Shown here piece by piece: positions 12,395-25,465 of a stretch of 64,000 nucleotides of DNA. The translations under genes and the position numbers were made by a program. Each line of letters begins with the position of its first letter. Positions within the stretch are counted from its first letter, which is position 1. Under the pieces are notes generated by a model that searched no databases, was not told the origin of the DNA, and was given only the letters and a program-made list of their open reading frames with translations. The DNA comes from Lichenostomus cassidix. Its lineage: Eukaryota; Chordata; Aves; Passeriformes; Meliphagidae. Location of the stretch: contig CM039193.1 of the NCBI GenBank assembly GCA_008360975.2, positions 5,570,501 to 5,634,500 on the forward strand, given 5' to 3'.

Positions 12395-15300
12395 CTGGAG
12401 AGGTGGGAAAAGAAAAAAAAAAAACAACAACATAATGTTACAAAAGCAAATTGGGTTGGCATGTTCCTCAACTGGCTAAATTAGGAACAGTTATTGTTCC
12501 CTCAGTGAACTGCAGCTTATTACACTTACAAATCTTTACGGACACTTTATGTATGCTGCCATTAAATGACTGGTTTCACTAAAGCAGTTTTACTTTGTTT
12601 ATCACATTCCCTGCTGAGAGGTTAATGTATTGTTACCAGGGTGGCCTAGAAGAGCAATAAGCACTGTGATCTAGTGCAGGAGCATTCCTGGTTTGACAGT
12701 CAGCCAAGAAAGCCATAAAGATGGTTCAAGGAACACGTTCCCAAGGCAAGGAACACAGCTTGGCAAAAACAAAAAAAATATCTTCAGCAGTGCAGACTCA
12801 CAGATGCTGCAGTTGGGCATCAGCTGCAAAAACCTCCCTGAACACCTCCCAGGATCTCCCCTGAATGAGCTCCCTTGAGAATTAAAAGCAAGTTGTGAGG
12901 AGCTACCACAACCCAACTAAAACCCAATGGAGACACTTGGATTTCTCTTCTTATTCCCTGTAACTTGAGATTCTTCTGTGCAGCAACAGCCTGGATCTCT
13001 GTCCAGGCTCATTCCTGCCGCCACCTATCCCACAGCCTGCACATTTCCAAGTTCTTCACTGATTTTGCCTTGATAAAACCCACAGCTCATCAGTCAGTTT
13101 TCATCATGAACACACTGAGACACTGTGCACCAAGAGACATCACTTTCCAAGGTTATGCCTTCTATTATGTTTCTTCCTCTGCAAAGCTCTCCACTAAATT
13201 CTTCCTTGTCCTTCACCACCCTGAGAAGCCCTGTGTAATACCCACCTCTGGGACCAACCCTGCCTTTGCTACCTCCAGGATGAGTATCTATCTCAAGATA
13301 TCTCAGAGAAAGGAGTCTCCAGGAAAACACTAACCTGTCCTAGGATCATCCTACAGCTGTATCTGCAGGTCTGCTTTGCCCCTTCCTAAAGCTTCTGCAT
13401 GATTTCCTCCACTGTGTCACCCCAGGCTCAAATCTTCCTCCAACTACCTATTTTCTTCTACTTTTATCTATTTTAATTTCCCCCCCTTGTTTAGGCTAAT
13501 TTGGCAGTTCATATATCAAATTATTTAGTCTCAGAAAGCACTTATGCATCTTTTACCATGAAAAGGAGTAGACAGTCAAAATGGATCACACTTACTTAAT
13601 GCAGCTATCTTTGTTCTGAGTGATGCCAGGTTAAAAACATTCACTAGAGATATGAATGGCTTATTAAACCCAAATTCAAGCTACACAAAGGAATCTGAAA
13701 TGGAACATGCACTCAACATCACAGGAGTTAAAGAGTATTGTCTGCTTCCCTGTGCTGCAAGTAATGATTAATAAATGAGTCTATTAAGTTAATCTGCCAG
13801 GCAAAAGTAAACTTGACAGACACCTGCCACAGAAAATTTGTTATCTATTCAGGCAGGAAATGGCAGTGAGAAGAAATCAATGTCACTGCTGTACATTGAG
13901 CTGACAAACTGAAATCTCAGAGGAAGTTTGTCATCTTGGACAACAAGCAATATCCCTGGTGGCATCTCAAAGCCCTGCAATAAAGGTCAGACTTGGCTCT
14001 TATTTATCAGGGTCTTGAAACTCTAGTGTAGCAATTAAATTTCATTTTTAACACTGGGTGAAAAAGTCCAGCTCTTTGACAGTAATGTGTGGTAATGTAT
14101 TTATGAGAAGATATATATATACATCCACATGCTACTGCATCATTGTTGAACTGAAGTTATATGGAATGAGTTCTTTGCAATGTAAAATGAAAAGCAACAT
14201 AAACTTCTATTATCTAGGCCAAAAAATAGGGAAAAATAAGCAACAATAACCAATACATTTGCTTCAAATCTGTAAAAAAAGAGAAAAGGAAACGCTCTGT
14301 ATCCAGCTGTACACCAAACAAAACAAGCTTTCAAATACAGCCTCCAAGTTTTGCTTTTTTATGCTCGTGAATAAGTGGTAAAATTATGCAGCTGTTAATA
14401 AGACAACAAGGAAAGCTTTTGACATAATCCCTTTTTTATCTCCTAGCTAGAAGCATTTCAATCAAAGGGGAAACTTGTTCACAACTGCTGTTTGATTTTC
14501 AGAGTTGGTGGTGTTTGCTTTCAGTGTCCTGCTCAGGGGGAGCTGGGCTGGATGGGGATTAAGGGTTTCCCTTTTCCCCACGTGCCCCATGGGATGCAGT
14601 GATGCACAGCATCCAAAATGTCTGGGAAGATCCTGGATGTATGTCTGTGGGATCTGCACATCCACTGGGTTCCCTCCTCTCCAGGAGGGCTGCAGGATAA
14701 GGGTCTAAACATTTGTAAGTCACACTTTACCAGAGTTTGAAAACTTGGAAAACCCAAATGAAATAGGAAGCACCACCACCAAGCAGAGCAGCAGCACCTT
14801 TGCTGCACTGAAATCCTAAGGAGGTGTCCTACCTTTCTTACAGTCACCAAGTGGATCCTGTCTGACATCCTGACTTAAAAACAAAACCCACACAAGCGAT
14901 TTCATGGGTATTGGAATGAAAGAGAGTCTGCCTTCCTGCGGATTTGGGTTTTGTCATCAGATTCTCTGAAGCCAAATCATTTCCAAACTGCGTTCGGCAA
15001 TCTTCCCATGACAGGGACCTCCATCACATTTCTCCTCAAGATCTATTCCACAGCCCTTGTTGAAAGTTCAGCTCCTATTGCAAGCCTTCCCTTAATCACC
15101 TTCATTTTCCCCTCACACACCTATTTTCAAGAAACTCCTAGGAACTCCTGTTCATCCCTGCAGCCTCTGCCCTTCGGCCGCATTTCCGCGGTCAAGATGT
15201 GGAAGGAAGGCTGCTGTGCTCATGTGTGCAAACACCCTGCTTGCATAAGCCTTGTCTCCCTAAGAGACCAGACTAAACAGCCCACACCCAAAAGGAGCAT

Positions 15301-18300
15301 TAATATATGCAAAAAGAAATAGCTCTGCAAGGGTAGCTCATCTGACCATGAAAAAGCCTTTAGATGGCTTATTGCCCTTTATTCTTCCACTGCGGCAGAC
15401 GTGACAAAATCTTGCAGTCTGGGGACACTTCTTAATTTGAGTGCTCACAGCATTTCATTCCTTTTCGGATTTTGCTTCTTAAAAGAAAAGCTCTTCAGCA
15501 ATGAACAGAATCACACCCTGTCAGGCAGAGATATTTCTGCCTGAAATAGGCTAAGGCAACAATAAAAATGTGGTCCACACATGTGGGTAACTTGCTGCCA
15601 GCAAATATGAAACCCTGGCAAGCTCCACCAACCTCTCATTCGACATTAATATAAAATAGACAGAGAGTACCAGTTCTCATGTCTGGCCTAATGTTATATA
15701 ACTGTGCTGTTTGTTCATCAGAATCAACCCCTACACACATACAAAAGGCAAATTTAAAGCCCCCAGACAGCTGCAAGTAATTATTCTAAAATGTTTTATA
15801 GGTTAGTGAAATTATCATTTACTCTGGTCCCTGTAGCCCTTAGCACCTGATGCCTAACTTAAGGTAATGAACTTTGCAGATGCTTATTTCTACAATCTAC
15901 TTAATTCCCCTGATACAAAGTATTTTAAATGATTATGTTTAATAAGTTACTTTTAGAAATAGCTGCATTTCCCAGCCAGAGCAGCAGATACACACATTTT
16001 GCTTCTAAAGAAAAATACCAACCTGTAAGTACTGAAGATTGATGATAGAGCAAAAGCCCTCCCACCAAATACTGTTTAATTAAATAAAAAAAATTTAAGG
16101 AGGAACTTAATAATGCTCGTTGTAACTATAACACGATGTTTTAAAGTAACTCAAAATTCACACATTTGATATCTGATGCTAAATTGCAAGCTGGCACTGT
16201 CCCGAGGTAAACAGCAGCCAGGGAGCAAGGGCAGCACGCTGAAGGAATGGCAAAAAAGGGGGAAAGAACCAAAAGGAAAAAACCAAAACCTCATCAGCCC
16301 TTTCAGAACTGGGATTCCCTTCCAAAAATGAGAATTCTTTCACACAAAGAGGAAACAGATGTCCATGGCTGGAATTTGCATGTGGCTTTATTCTCTTCTA
16401 GGATACAATAAAACTACTCTTCTTCTCATCCTCCAAGCTAGAAATTAAACAGTGGCATGTCATGCAGAGTCCAGCTGTGCTTTCTACCTCCAACCTTTAT
16501 TAGCAATATATTTAAAAAGAAGAAGAAAAGAGAGAGACAGAAAGAAAGGGAGAAACTAAAAAAGCTTAAGAAATGAAAAACTGTGGTATGTGTTCTCAAA
16601 ACAATATAAAACCTACAGATGTTCTTACTAATCTGTGGCACATGTTTGTTTATTCAGGTTTTCCCTGTCTCCAGTTCAGCAGGCTTTGCTCTCCAGAAGA
16701 CTTATCTGTTTTTACAAACGTTAGAGTAAATAGTGGAGGAGAGACTGGCATGAATAGCCAGAGGAGGAAGAGGCTCACCTTGTAAGAGCTTCCTCAGTGT
16801 CCCTGAAAATGCACCTCCACCCCAGAAACTGCTCTCACCCACACCTCCACTGCTCCCTACATTAACAGCAATGGGAGAAAAGCAAACTCTTATGAAGGGG
16901 ATTTTGAGTATGAATATCCCAAAGGCCAGCAGCAAGAACATCTGCTCACTTCAGGGAGAACCTATTTCATCCTCACGGGGCAGTGCTCAAACTTGCACCC
17001 AACCTGTCCCCTGTGCAAGCTGTGACAAGGACAGAGGGGCCACACTGTCCAAGTCTGTATTAATGAGCAGTACTGAGCTGCTGTGCCAAACTGTGCCTTC
17101 TCCACTGTAATTGCAAAGAAAAGTCTAATAACCCACTTCTGAATAGCAAGAATCTACTGTTTTCCAAGGATACATATACAGCAAATTTCAGGTGAACAGT
17201 CTTCCCTTTACTTAAGCCCCTTTTACAATCCCCTTCTTATTAAAAAAACCAAAACAACCTAGCTTCTTTATAAAACATAGAGGTTTTTTTAATAGTTTCA
17301 AGTTAAAGCAGAATAAAACAACCCTGTCAGCCCACTGGAGTTAAACATTTCTGTTAATAATCACAGCAAATTTGGTTCAGTGTCTCACCCTGCTAAAATT
17401 CTTCACACACTTGCCCAGTACATCTGGATTACGATAAACCGATGTTCCAGCTATAAATATACTTTCCCCAGGATGGGCTTTGAAAAGACAGCATGAAATG
17501 AGGCAAGCCTGGCCCCTGGTCACGTCAGAGGTCATAACAATAGCCACCATCAAGAAGATTTGGAGCTTTGACAGCTCTTCTGCTGACTGTAAGTGAAGGT
17601 GTAGAGGACTCATCATTGATGGGATACCCCAGAGCTGACAAAGTAGAATTATTTTCTCGCAAGGCTGCAATTAATACTGTCTCCCAGACCCTCCTTGATA
17701 AACTGCAGACTCCACAAGGAGCCTAAAAAAGGTAATTTGTACTTTTAACATGAATGAAAGACTGTCAAAGCCATCAGCCATGTTCCTGCAGCTCTGAGAG
17801 ATGGAAGGTCGGGAGAGTGGTGAAGGAAGGGAAGAGTTTCTATGTTAAACAAATTATGGAGGGCTTTGTTAATAAACACTGATGCAAAAACAAACAAAGC
17901 TTTTCGGGCAAGTATAACAATGCTGGCATAGCAATGACCAGGGAAGAGCTCTTGGCTTCACTCCTCAAGGAAAACAGTGAAAGACCAAGTTCACACACAG
18001 CACCTTCCTGAAAGACTGCAGAAGCCAGAGAGGTGGAACCCCATGGGAGGCTCAGCCATCACAGGGAGAACTATCAAGTTACATTTGCAACAAACAACTT
18101 TTCACAGCTCTTCTGTGTTGAACACATGGCTCTGCAGCACTGCCAGAGGCTAAGGAATGGCATTTAGGGTGGTAGAAACATCGATCTCAATAATGCCAAG
18201 AGTGTAATTAAAACAAAGGCTTCAGCAGCCACCTGAAGTAATCAGCAATTCCCTCATTTTCGAGCAAATAAAATTAACCCTGTGTGAACTGGGAGAAAAC

Positions 18301-19920
18301 TGCAAGCTACAAATGGGAAGAAATAAAAAATTCCTGAATTATAGTCATTATTCTGGTTCAGGCATCCGCTAACTCTCAAATAAATATTTGCACCTTGCTC
18401 TCTCTGTTTCCCCAGCTCTAACCCCAAAGTATTTCCACTTGTCACCTGGCATATGTGAATGGTTGGAACTAAATTCCTTTCCGAGACAAAACATTATGTG
18501 CCCCACAGGGTTGCTTAATTTGGTTACAAGCCATTCTCACAGATGTCCTTTGGACCTGTGTGGCAGAACTTCACATCCACATTTCCTCTTAAATAGCACC
18601 ACACACTCATTATAAAAGCAACTTATATGGCCTATTATGTAGTAAAGATAAGTAAAAAGAAAAGTCAGTTTTCCCTCTGTTAGAAAAAGGTTTTGTGATT
18701 AAAAAAGCAAAGAAAAATAAAGGAAAAAAAGGTTTTCTGCAGGGGCAATATTGGCCAGCGAAGGGGAAAGACATAATCAGAGATCCAGCATGGCCATGTG
18801 TTCCCAAAACATGGGAAAAAGAGAGGCACTGAGGCAGATGCACAAACTGAATGCAGGCTGGATTGATTTAAGAGATCCTGATGATCACAGAGCCCTAACT
18901 TTGCACACGCGTGAGACAAACCATCATTGAGCTATTGAAGACTCTTTCCTCAAAGAAACAACATTAACAGCATCAAATTCCACCCCCATCCCGTTCTTGA
19001 GCCAACCCCTTACACTGCTGGGAGAACAGAACAATTCTTAGATATTGTATAATGTCAGCCACAAAAGTCAATTTGATTGATTTCAAACACGAGCTGGACT
19101 GACCAGCCCCTCATTACACAAATAATATCCATGTTCTCCCACTTCCCAACAAATAAGCATTAAAGGAGATGCCTGTTTTGCTATTCATTTTCAACAACAT
19201 ATTAAATAAACCCCCAGCAAGTAAATGAATATGCTGACATTGATTTGTACACGCTGTTTTCAGGGCACAGATAAAAATCTTGTAGGCTAAAAGATGAGTT
19301 TAGCAGCTCCAGAAGAATGAAGGTATTGTTTAACAGGAAGCAGATGTATGTCAGATGGCAAACTCATTAAAGTGTCCCATCGTTAAAGGAAACGGGATAA
19401 CAACGAGCCATCTGAAAAAACCTGAACTGATCAGGAAATACACAAGCCGCAGCTAATCTCCTATTTATTGGTAGGTAATGCCTTTAAGTCATGCACATGC
19501 ATTGAGTTTAGGACCATGAAGGACTAATCTTTGTTCTCATGAAAAAAAACAGGAGCACAACCCAAGAGCATGGAGAGCAGTATTTCTGGAGAAAAGTCTT
19601 CTGAGGGAAAACTACTAATATTTGGAGGAGCTATTACATCAGCCTGTGGGTGCACAAACACTGTCTGGGCAGCACATCACTGACTCTGAGAGCATTTTAA
19701 TGGACATTTTACATACCTGGGACATTCTAAATGCCTTATGAAAGGTACCTATCAAGGAATAGACTCTGAATACAAACTAGGAAACTCTAATCAAAGAAAA
19801 AAAATATTCACTAGTGGACACTGAACTGACTGATTTACAGTATCAGAGTTGAACAGTTCCTCAAGTGAGAATTTTGCAGGTGATACAAGGACCTAAGCAC
19901 AAGGAATTAAACAAGCAGCA

Positions 19921-20424
19921 TAGATTCACAAAAACATACAATCGTTTAGGTTGGAAAAGACCTCTAAAATCATTGAGTCCAACTGGTAACCCAGCACTGC
20001 CAAGCACATCACTAAACCACATCCCCTAGTGCCACATCTACAAGGGTTTTAAATTCCTCCAGGAACTCAACCACTTCCCTGGGTAGCCTCTTCCAGTGCT
20101 GGAAAACTCTTTCAGTGAAAAAACTTTTCCTGATGTCCAATCTAAGCCACCCCTGGTGCAACTTGAGGCCTCTTCTTCTCACCCTGGAACTTGTCACCCA
20201 GGAGAAGAAACTGATCCCAACCTGGCTGCTCCTTTCAGGGAGCTGTGGAGAGCCAGAAGGTCCCCCCTGAGCATCCTTTTGTCCAGGCTAAATACCTCCA
20301 GCTCCCTCAGCCACTCCTGGTGCTCCAGACCCTTCCCCAGCTCCATTGCCCTCTCTGGACACACTTCAGCCCCTCGGTGTCCTTCTGGTGGTGAGGGGTC
20401 AAAAACTGAACCCAGGATTCAAAG
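19921..20424 (-). mobile_element. CR1 LINE 3' end, 5'-truncated, with the end of ORF2
   Basis: This is a classic sauropsid CR1 tail. Its 3' end is at the low coordinate, where the + strand reads GATTCACAAAAACATACAAT and then GGTTGGAAAAGACCTC. It covers about 500 bp and is 5'-truncated, as most CR1 copies are. On the minus strand 20197-20012 is open for 61 codons and ends in a stop. It includes the motif FFTERVFQHWKRLPREVVEF, typical of the extreme C-terminus of the CR1 ORF2 reverse-transcriptase protein. The catalytic domains are absent, so the copy cannot move on its own. It is in the same orientation as SLC25A26. Confidence 0.93.
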
Positions 20425-22902
20425 ACAACATCTTTTATTCACAAGGCAGGTGGATCTATGGAGAGGACTGAGAGTATTGCTTCATCCAGCAAATATTCAG
20501 TCTAAAAAGCTGGAAAGAGTGCAGCTGTAATTGCACTGACATCAGCAAAGAAACTCTTGTCTTCAGAGTAACAGACACAAAAAAACCCCCAAAAAAACCA
20601 CCAAAAACCAAACCAGACTGGGAAAAAGCATGTGTTTCTCCCCTCCTGGACATATCTCAACCTATGCTAGTTTTGTTACGAATGTCTTGTTACTACATTA
20701 TGATTACCAATATAACACAGCAGCTCTCGCCATAAAAATTAAATACATCTCTTGCCAGGAGTTTTCTGAGTATCACTAAAAAAATTTCCAAGAGGAAATC
20801 CATCTCTGCCTTTGCATATTGGCCTGAAACAGAGGCAATTGAAATCACTGGGAATTTTGCACATCTGGCTCTGACAGCTTCTGGATCAGGACTGATGCTC
20901 AAGGTGGAGAAAAAAGGGGAAGGTGGATGTGAGGGTTTTACAGTACAACACAAAGATCAACTAATCTGGATTCTACCATGTCCTTCCCAGGATGCACAGA
21001 CCCAACTCATGGTGAGAGCAGGCTCTAGGATGTGCTCTTTTTAACTTGTTGAACAGGTACTGCTGCAAATTCCCTGCTTTTACAGAACGTACACAACAGC
21101 CTTACTTATATCTCAGCCCAAACTATGAACATTGAAGTACAATTGTAAGTCCCAATACACTTAATGTAAACTAACCATGTTTTTTTGAATGATTTACCAA
21201 ATATAGGCTTTGGTATTTTGCTGCACTTGGTTATTTGGTAAGGGCATTCCTGCTTTTTTGCCTTTGTGAAGAGAAAAAAGAAAACTAAATCAAAACAAAA
21301 AGATCAAGTAAGCAAATGTTGCTTCAAACAAAACACTTCATGGATACTATTGAGAAAATTATTCCACCAATGCTAGTGCAAAACCAACACAACAAAACAT
21401 CTACTATAAAACAAGCTGAAACTTCTTTCCCTGAAGTGCAAGCCCTGTGCAGCACTGTTTATATATCTTACATCATTATCTCCATCATGTGGCAGAGAGA
21501 AAGAATGCAGACTAATGTCACATTTAGGAAATACTGTTCATGTAAAGGTATTTTACTTCACATTCAGAATTTTGTACTCGCAAAATGGGGCTTTGCTAAG
21601 TTTCCTTCCCTGGGTGCCATTTTCAGCTGTTTTAATAAACAGTTGCAATTGCTTTTGCCCAATCACGGGACATGGTCCTGCAAAAGTGAAATGGCCTATT
21701 ACCTTATGACAATTATTTCCCCTAGCTTTTACATATTACAACTTTCCTGAACTGCAGCTACAATTCCACAAACTTCAATCTGATTCTACACCACAAAAGA
21801 CCTAATCTAAAACTCATTACAGCGACCTGAAAAATCCCAGCAAGCATTTGGTGGAGCCCAAAGGAGCAGTTAGACAATGCACGTACAGATACAGGAAGGA
21901 TGGCTCCTTTATTATATTTTTTTTTCCCCCCTCTATAATTCTTTTCTGACAGTTTAACCAATTCTGCAGACTCTGTAACTATTTAAACAGGAAGGCCCCT
22001 GGACCCGGCAGACCTCCCTGCCGATGCAGCTGGAGAGTTACTCTACTCCTAATGGAGCATTTCTTCCACCCCCAGCCCAAGGTAGCAGCTGTAGGATGTC
22101 GTTTCGGACGCTGCTGGGCCACCTGGGACTCACTGCCCTCCCAGGTGTGGACGTGCAGCCTCGTCCATGGCAATCTAGCCCCTGGGAAAGCTGTCTCTGC
22201 TGCATCCCCCAACTTCCTGCCTGTCAGCAAGCTGGGAAAAAACTTGAGTGAGGCTGGCTGCAAGCACAAATCTGGCGTGCACAGGGCAGGGAGGGTTTGC
22301 TCTGGAGAACCTCTTGAGGCTTCCTCAAAGGAGCCCAAAGCCTGCTTGCACAATGGCAGCACCGTTGTAGGAACTGGGGAAATAAAAGCTGGGACTCTCA
22401 GTGATTTGTTTTAATCCAGTTATGGAGAAGATGCTTTCATCATAAGCCTTTGAGCTCCTTTGCATGTCTTTATACAGGCACCTCATTTCTGTCTGCCTTG
22501 AGGATCTCTCATAACCACAGTGTTAAACCATAAAGCTAAAGCAGAACAATTTCTCACACTTGGTTATCCAGCTCAGACATGAGGCAAGTGTGCCAGAGCC
22601 TGGGAAAAAGATCAAGGGGAGCAAGGGTGCTTTGGTGGGCAAGAGAGCTAAACAACTGGAACATCCCAGCACACACAGACCTTTATTTCCTTCATTTGCT
22701 CATCCTGCAGTCCTGTTCACACAGCCCAGCAGTAGCTTTGGGCTATCAGCAGGGCCTGAGGGAACTGAACTGCAGAGAACAACAGCAGCTCATGCTTGTT
22801 CTATGAAATCCTGCTTAGAGCTGTGATCAGCGAAGTAGACACTACCAAGTTTCCACTTTACCAGTATAAATCATCCCCTCCATGCTTGGCAAAGCACTTA
22901 GG

Positions 22903-23444
22903 CACATGCTTAGCTGTGCTAGAGCTAATTTTCTTCACAGCAGCCAGTGTGGGGCTGTGTTTTGGATTTGTGATGGAAATGGTGTTGATAACTCAGGGAT
23001 GTTTTAGTTATTGCTGGGCAGGGCTCACATGGAGACAAAGCCTTTCCTGCTCCTCACCCCATCTCTGCATGGGCTGGGGGTGCACAGGGATTTGGGGGAC
23101 ACACAGCAGGGACAGCTGACCCCAACCCACCCAAGGGATATCCCAGACCATGTGGGGTCATGCTGGGGAAGAAGAAGAAATGAGGGATGTTTGGAGTGAT
23201 GGTGTTTGTCTTCCCAAATCCCCATTATGTGTGATGGAGCCCTGCTGTCCTGGGGATGGCTGAACACCTGCATGTCCATTAAGTGAATTAATTGCTTGTG
23301 TTGCTTTGCTTGGCTTTTACTTTACCTGTTCAACTGTCTGTATCTCAACTCACAAGTTTTCTGAATTTCTCTCTTCCAATCCTTTCCTCAATCCCACTGG
23401 TGGCCATGTGGCCATGGAGTGCCAGCTGGGGTAAAACCATGACA
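22903..23444 (+). mobile_element. Solo LTR of an avian endogenous retrovirus
   Basis: The roughly 540-bp block resembles a long terminal repeat family widespread in bird genomes. Recognisable pieces are the left part around GCTAATTTTCTTCACAGCAG, a central GACAGCTGACCCCAACCCAC, and the right end CTGGGGTAAAACCATGACA, closing in CA. No retroviral gene, primer-binding site or second LTR flanks it, so it looks like a solo LTR left by recombination. It is degraded: I see no TATA box in the expected place and no intact poly(A) signal. It lies antisense to SLC25A26, the usual orientation of tolerated intronic LTRs. The left border is uncertain by about 12 bp, and I could not find a clear target-site duplication. 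The exact ERV class (likely ERVL- or ERVK-related) is not settled. Confidence 0.82.
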
Positions 23445-24015
23445 ACAGCTTTCACCATTGCTGAACAGGAACAAGATTATGCTTTAAAAACATTAAAGAC
23501 CAAACACAAACAAGTTCTTAAAACTCCATACTCTTCTTCACACTCCCAACTTCCCATTAATCTAAAAGCTCTTCCAGAGCTGGAGCTGGGCCAAAGTGTT
23601 TTGTAGAGCTGATGCCTGCACAAAGTGCTCTGCTAATCTGGGGCTACAACCAACATGGTGACTGAAGGGAAAAGCCAGCTAACACAGCCTAATCTTTTCT
23701 TTATGTCACTTCAGATACACAGTGAGGAACTCAAAGTGATCCCAAACACCAAAGAGAGGACAACCAAAACAACACAACTGCAGCTCCACCAAGAGGCTTC
23801 AGCATCCCAGCCAGCACCAGAACAACCCAAGCAGGGACTGCCAGGATGGATCAGATCCCAGCACTGCCAGCACACTCCTCTCTCACGCAGCAGGTCTGAG
23901 CACAGCATCTGCTGCACTGATGGTCCCTTTAAGAAAGCTCCTTCTGTGGAAAACATTGACACCAAAAGGAGAAAGCCAAGCCCCACGCCCACTGCAGCAC
24001 GGCCTCCAGAGGGAA

Positions 24016-24047
24016 CGGGATGGGAAATGCCACGGGATGGGAAATGC
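24016..24047. repeat. Two-copy 17-bp direct repeat
   Basis: CGGGATGGGAAATGC occurs twice, starting 17 bp apart. Confidence 0.9.
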
Positions 24048-25375
24048 TGCTCTCACAGCTTAAATTCATTTAAAGGCCATTTTGCATCCAGAAGGTTCCA
24101 CTGAGATGATTTCTTTTCCTCGCTGGTTTTGCAGCCATGCCAAATGCCCATCACAGCAGATTTGCCATTCCTGCTGTCACAGGTACATTCACAGAACTCA
24201 CAGTGCAATGGCTCAAGTTGTCTTGCCAGGTACAGGATTTTTTCTGCTATACAAAGCAATCAGTGGGATTTACATATATATGATTTGAACCACAGTCCTC
24301 CCAGTTGTTTTCCAGCTGGGAAGCAGTCAGCAGTGAAATAATTTTCATGCTAACAGGCACTACTTGAGAGGAAAGAAAATCAAACACAAAAATGTTACTT
24401 GGGGAAATAGCCAGACATTGCCTAGCCATGAGGAATCTCCTGAAATTTTACCTTTTCCCTGGACAGTAGGGTAGAAACTTGGGAAACCTGCCTTTAGGTA
24501 GGTCTCTAGAACTGTTTCTATTCCTGCAGCCTTATGTATGGATTGGATGCCTTATTCTGGGTGCTACTCACAGCCCCCATAATACACAGATAATGGTCCT
24601 TTCAGCCTGAGCCTGACTGGGATGTATCTGCCCAAACTAGCTCAACAAAACTACGAGGCAGCATCTGAAATAAAAAATATTGACCCTGATCAAAGACATG
24701 GTGTCCCAGAGGTTGCAGAGCAACTTGGACTCAAGGAACTTGGCACCAGGCAGTGCAGTAAAGAAAAATTACCAAGCAAATTAAGAACCAAAGAGAAAAG
24801 CAAGGAAAGCAATGCTATTGCCTAATACACTTACTTTCCTGATGTCAAAGCAAGTGCCTTTTACAGCATAATTTTGTAGCCTTTTGGGCTGAAAAGGAGC
24901 AGGCTGGTGTTAGCAGCATATAATATAACCAGGTGACTTAAACCAGGATTTTTTTCTAATGAGATTAGCAAACTATACATTACAATTCCCATAATGTTTC
25001 AACCTCAAGGCATTTTAATTACATTTTTCATTTATCTTCCCTGGGATTTTCTGACTCACTCATGCCAGAATCCTTTCTTCACTTAAAAAGCAATTTTTAT
25101 CTCAGGGCAAGTGCTAATAGACCACTTCAGACAAAACAACCAAAATCTGCAGAACTCATACAAGAGCAAAAATCAACAGTGGCTTTCAATCAAAGGATAT
25201 AATTCCATTAACACCTCTCTTTAAGTAGTATCACCATGTGCTGGTAGTGGGCTTTGGGATCATGGAAAGAATTAAGAATCCTGCAGAACAGTGCTGATTG
25301 TATGTTCTCACATGCAATTTTAACAGCTCAGCTGACCTGGTGCCAGTGAATGATCTGAGTTTGTCTGGAAGTCCT

Positions 25376-25465
25376 GGAATCACAGAATGGTTTGGGTTGG
25401 AAGTGATCCTAAAGATCATCTCGTTCCAATCACCTTGCCACGGGCATGGAATTTCCATTATCATT
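25376..25465 (-). mobile_element. Short CR1 LINE 3' scrap
   Basis: The + strand reads GGAATCACAGAATGGTTTGG, GTTGGAAGTGATCCTAAAG, ATCATCT and then CCAATCACCTTGCCACGGGC. This is the reverse complement of a CR1 3' terminus with its ATTCTGTG-type end. Only about 90 bp are recognisable; similarity fades after about 25465. It lies in the same orientation as SLC25A26. Confidence 0.82.

Noticed and set aside
22796..23119. Open frames inside the LTR
   Set aside because: They run across the LTR, which is non-coding, and carry no gene product of their own.
23655..24104. 149-codon open frame just after the solo LTR
   Set aside because: No retroviral or other domain is recognisable, and it lies outside the LTR border. 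Treated as chance.
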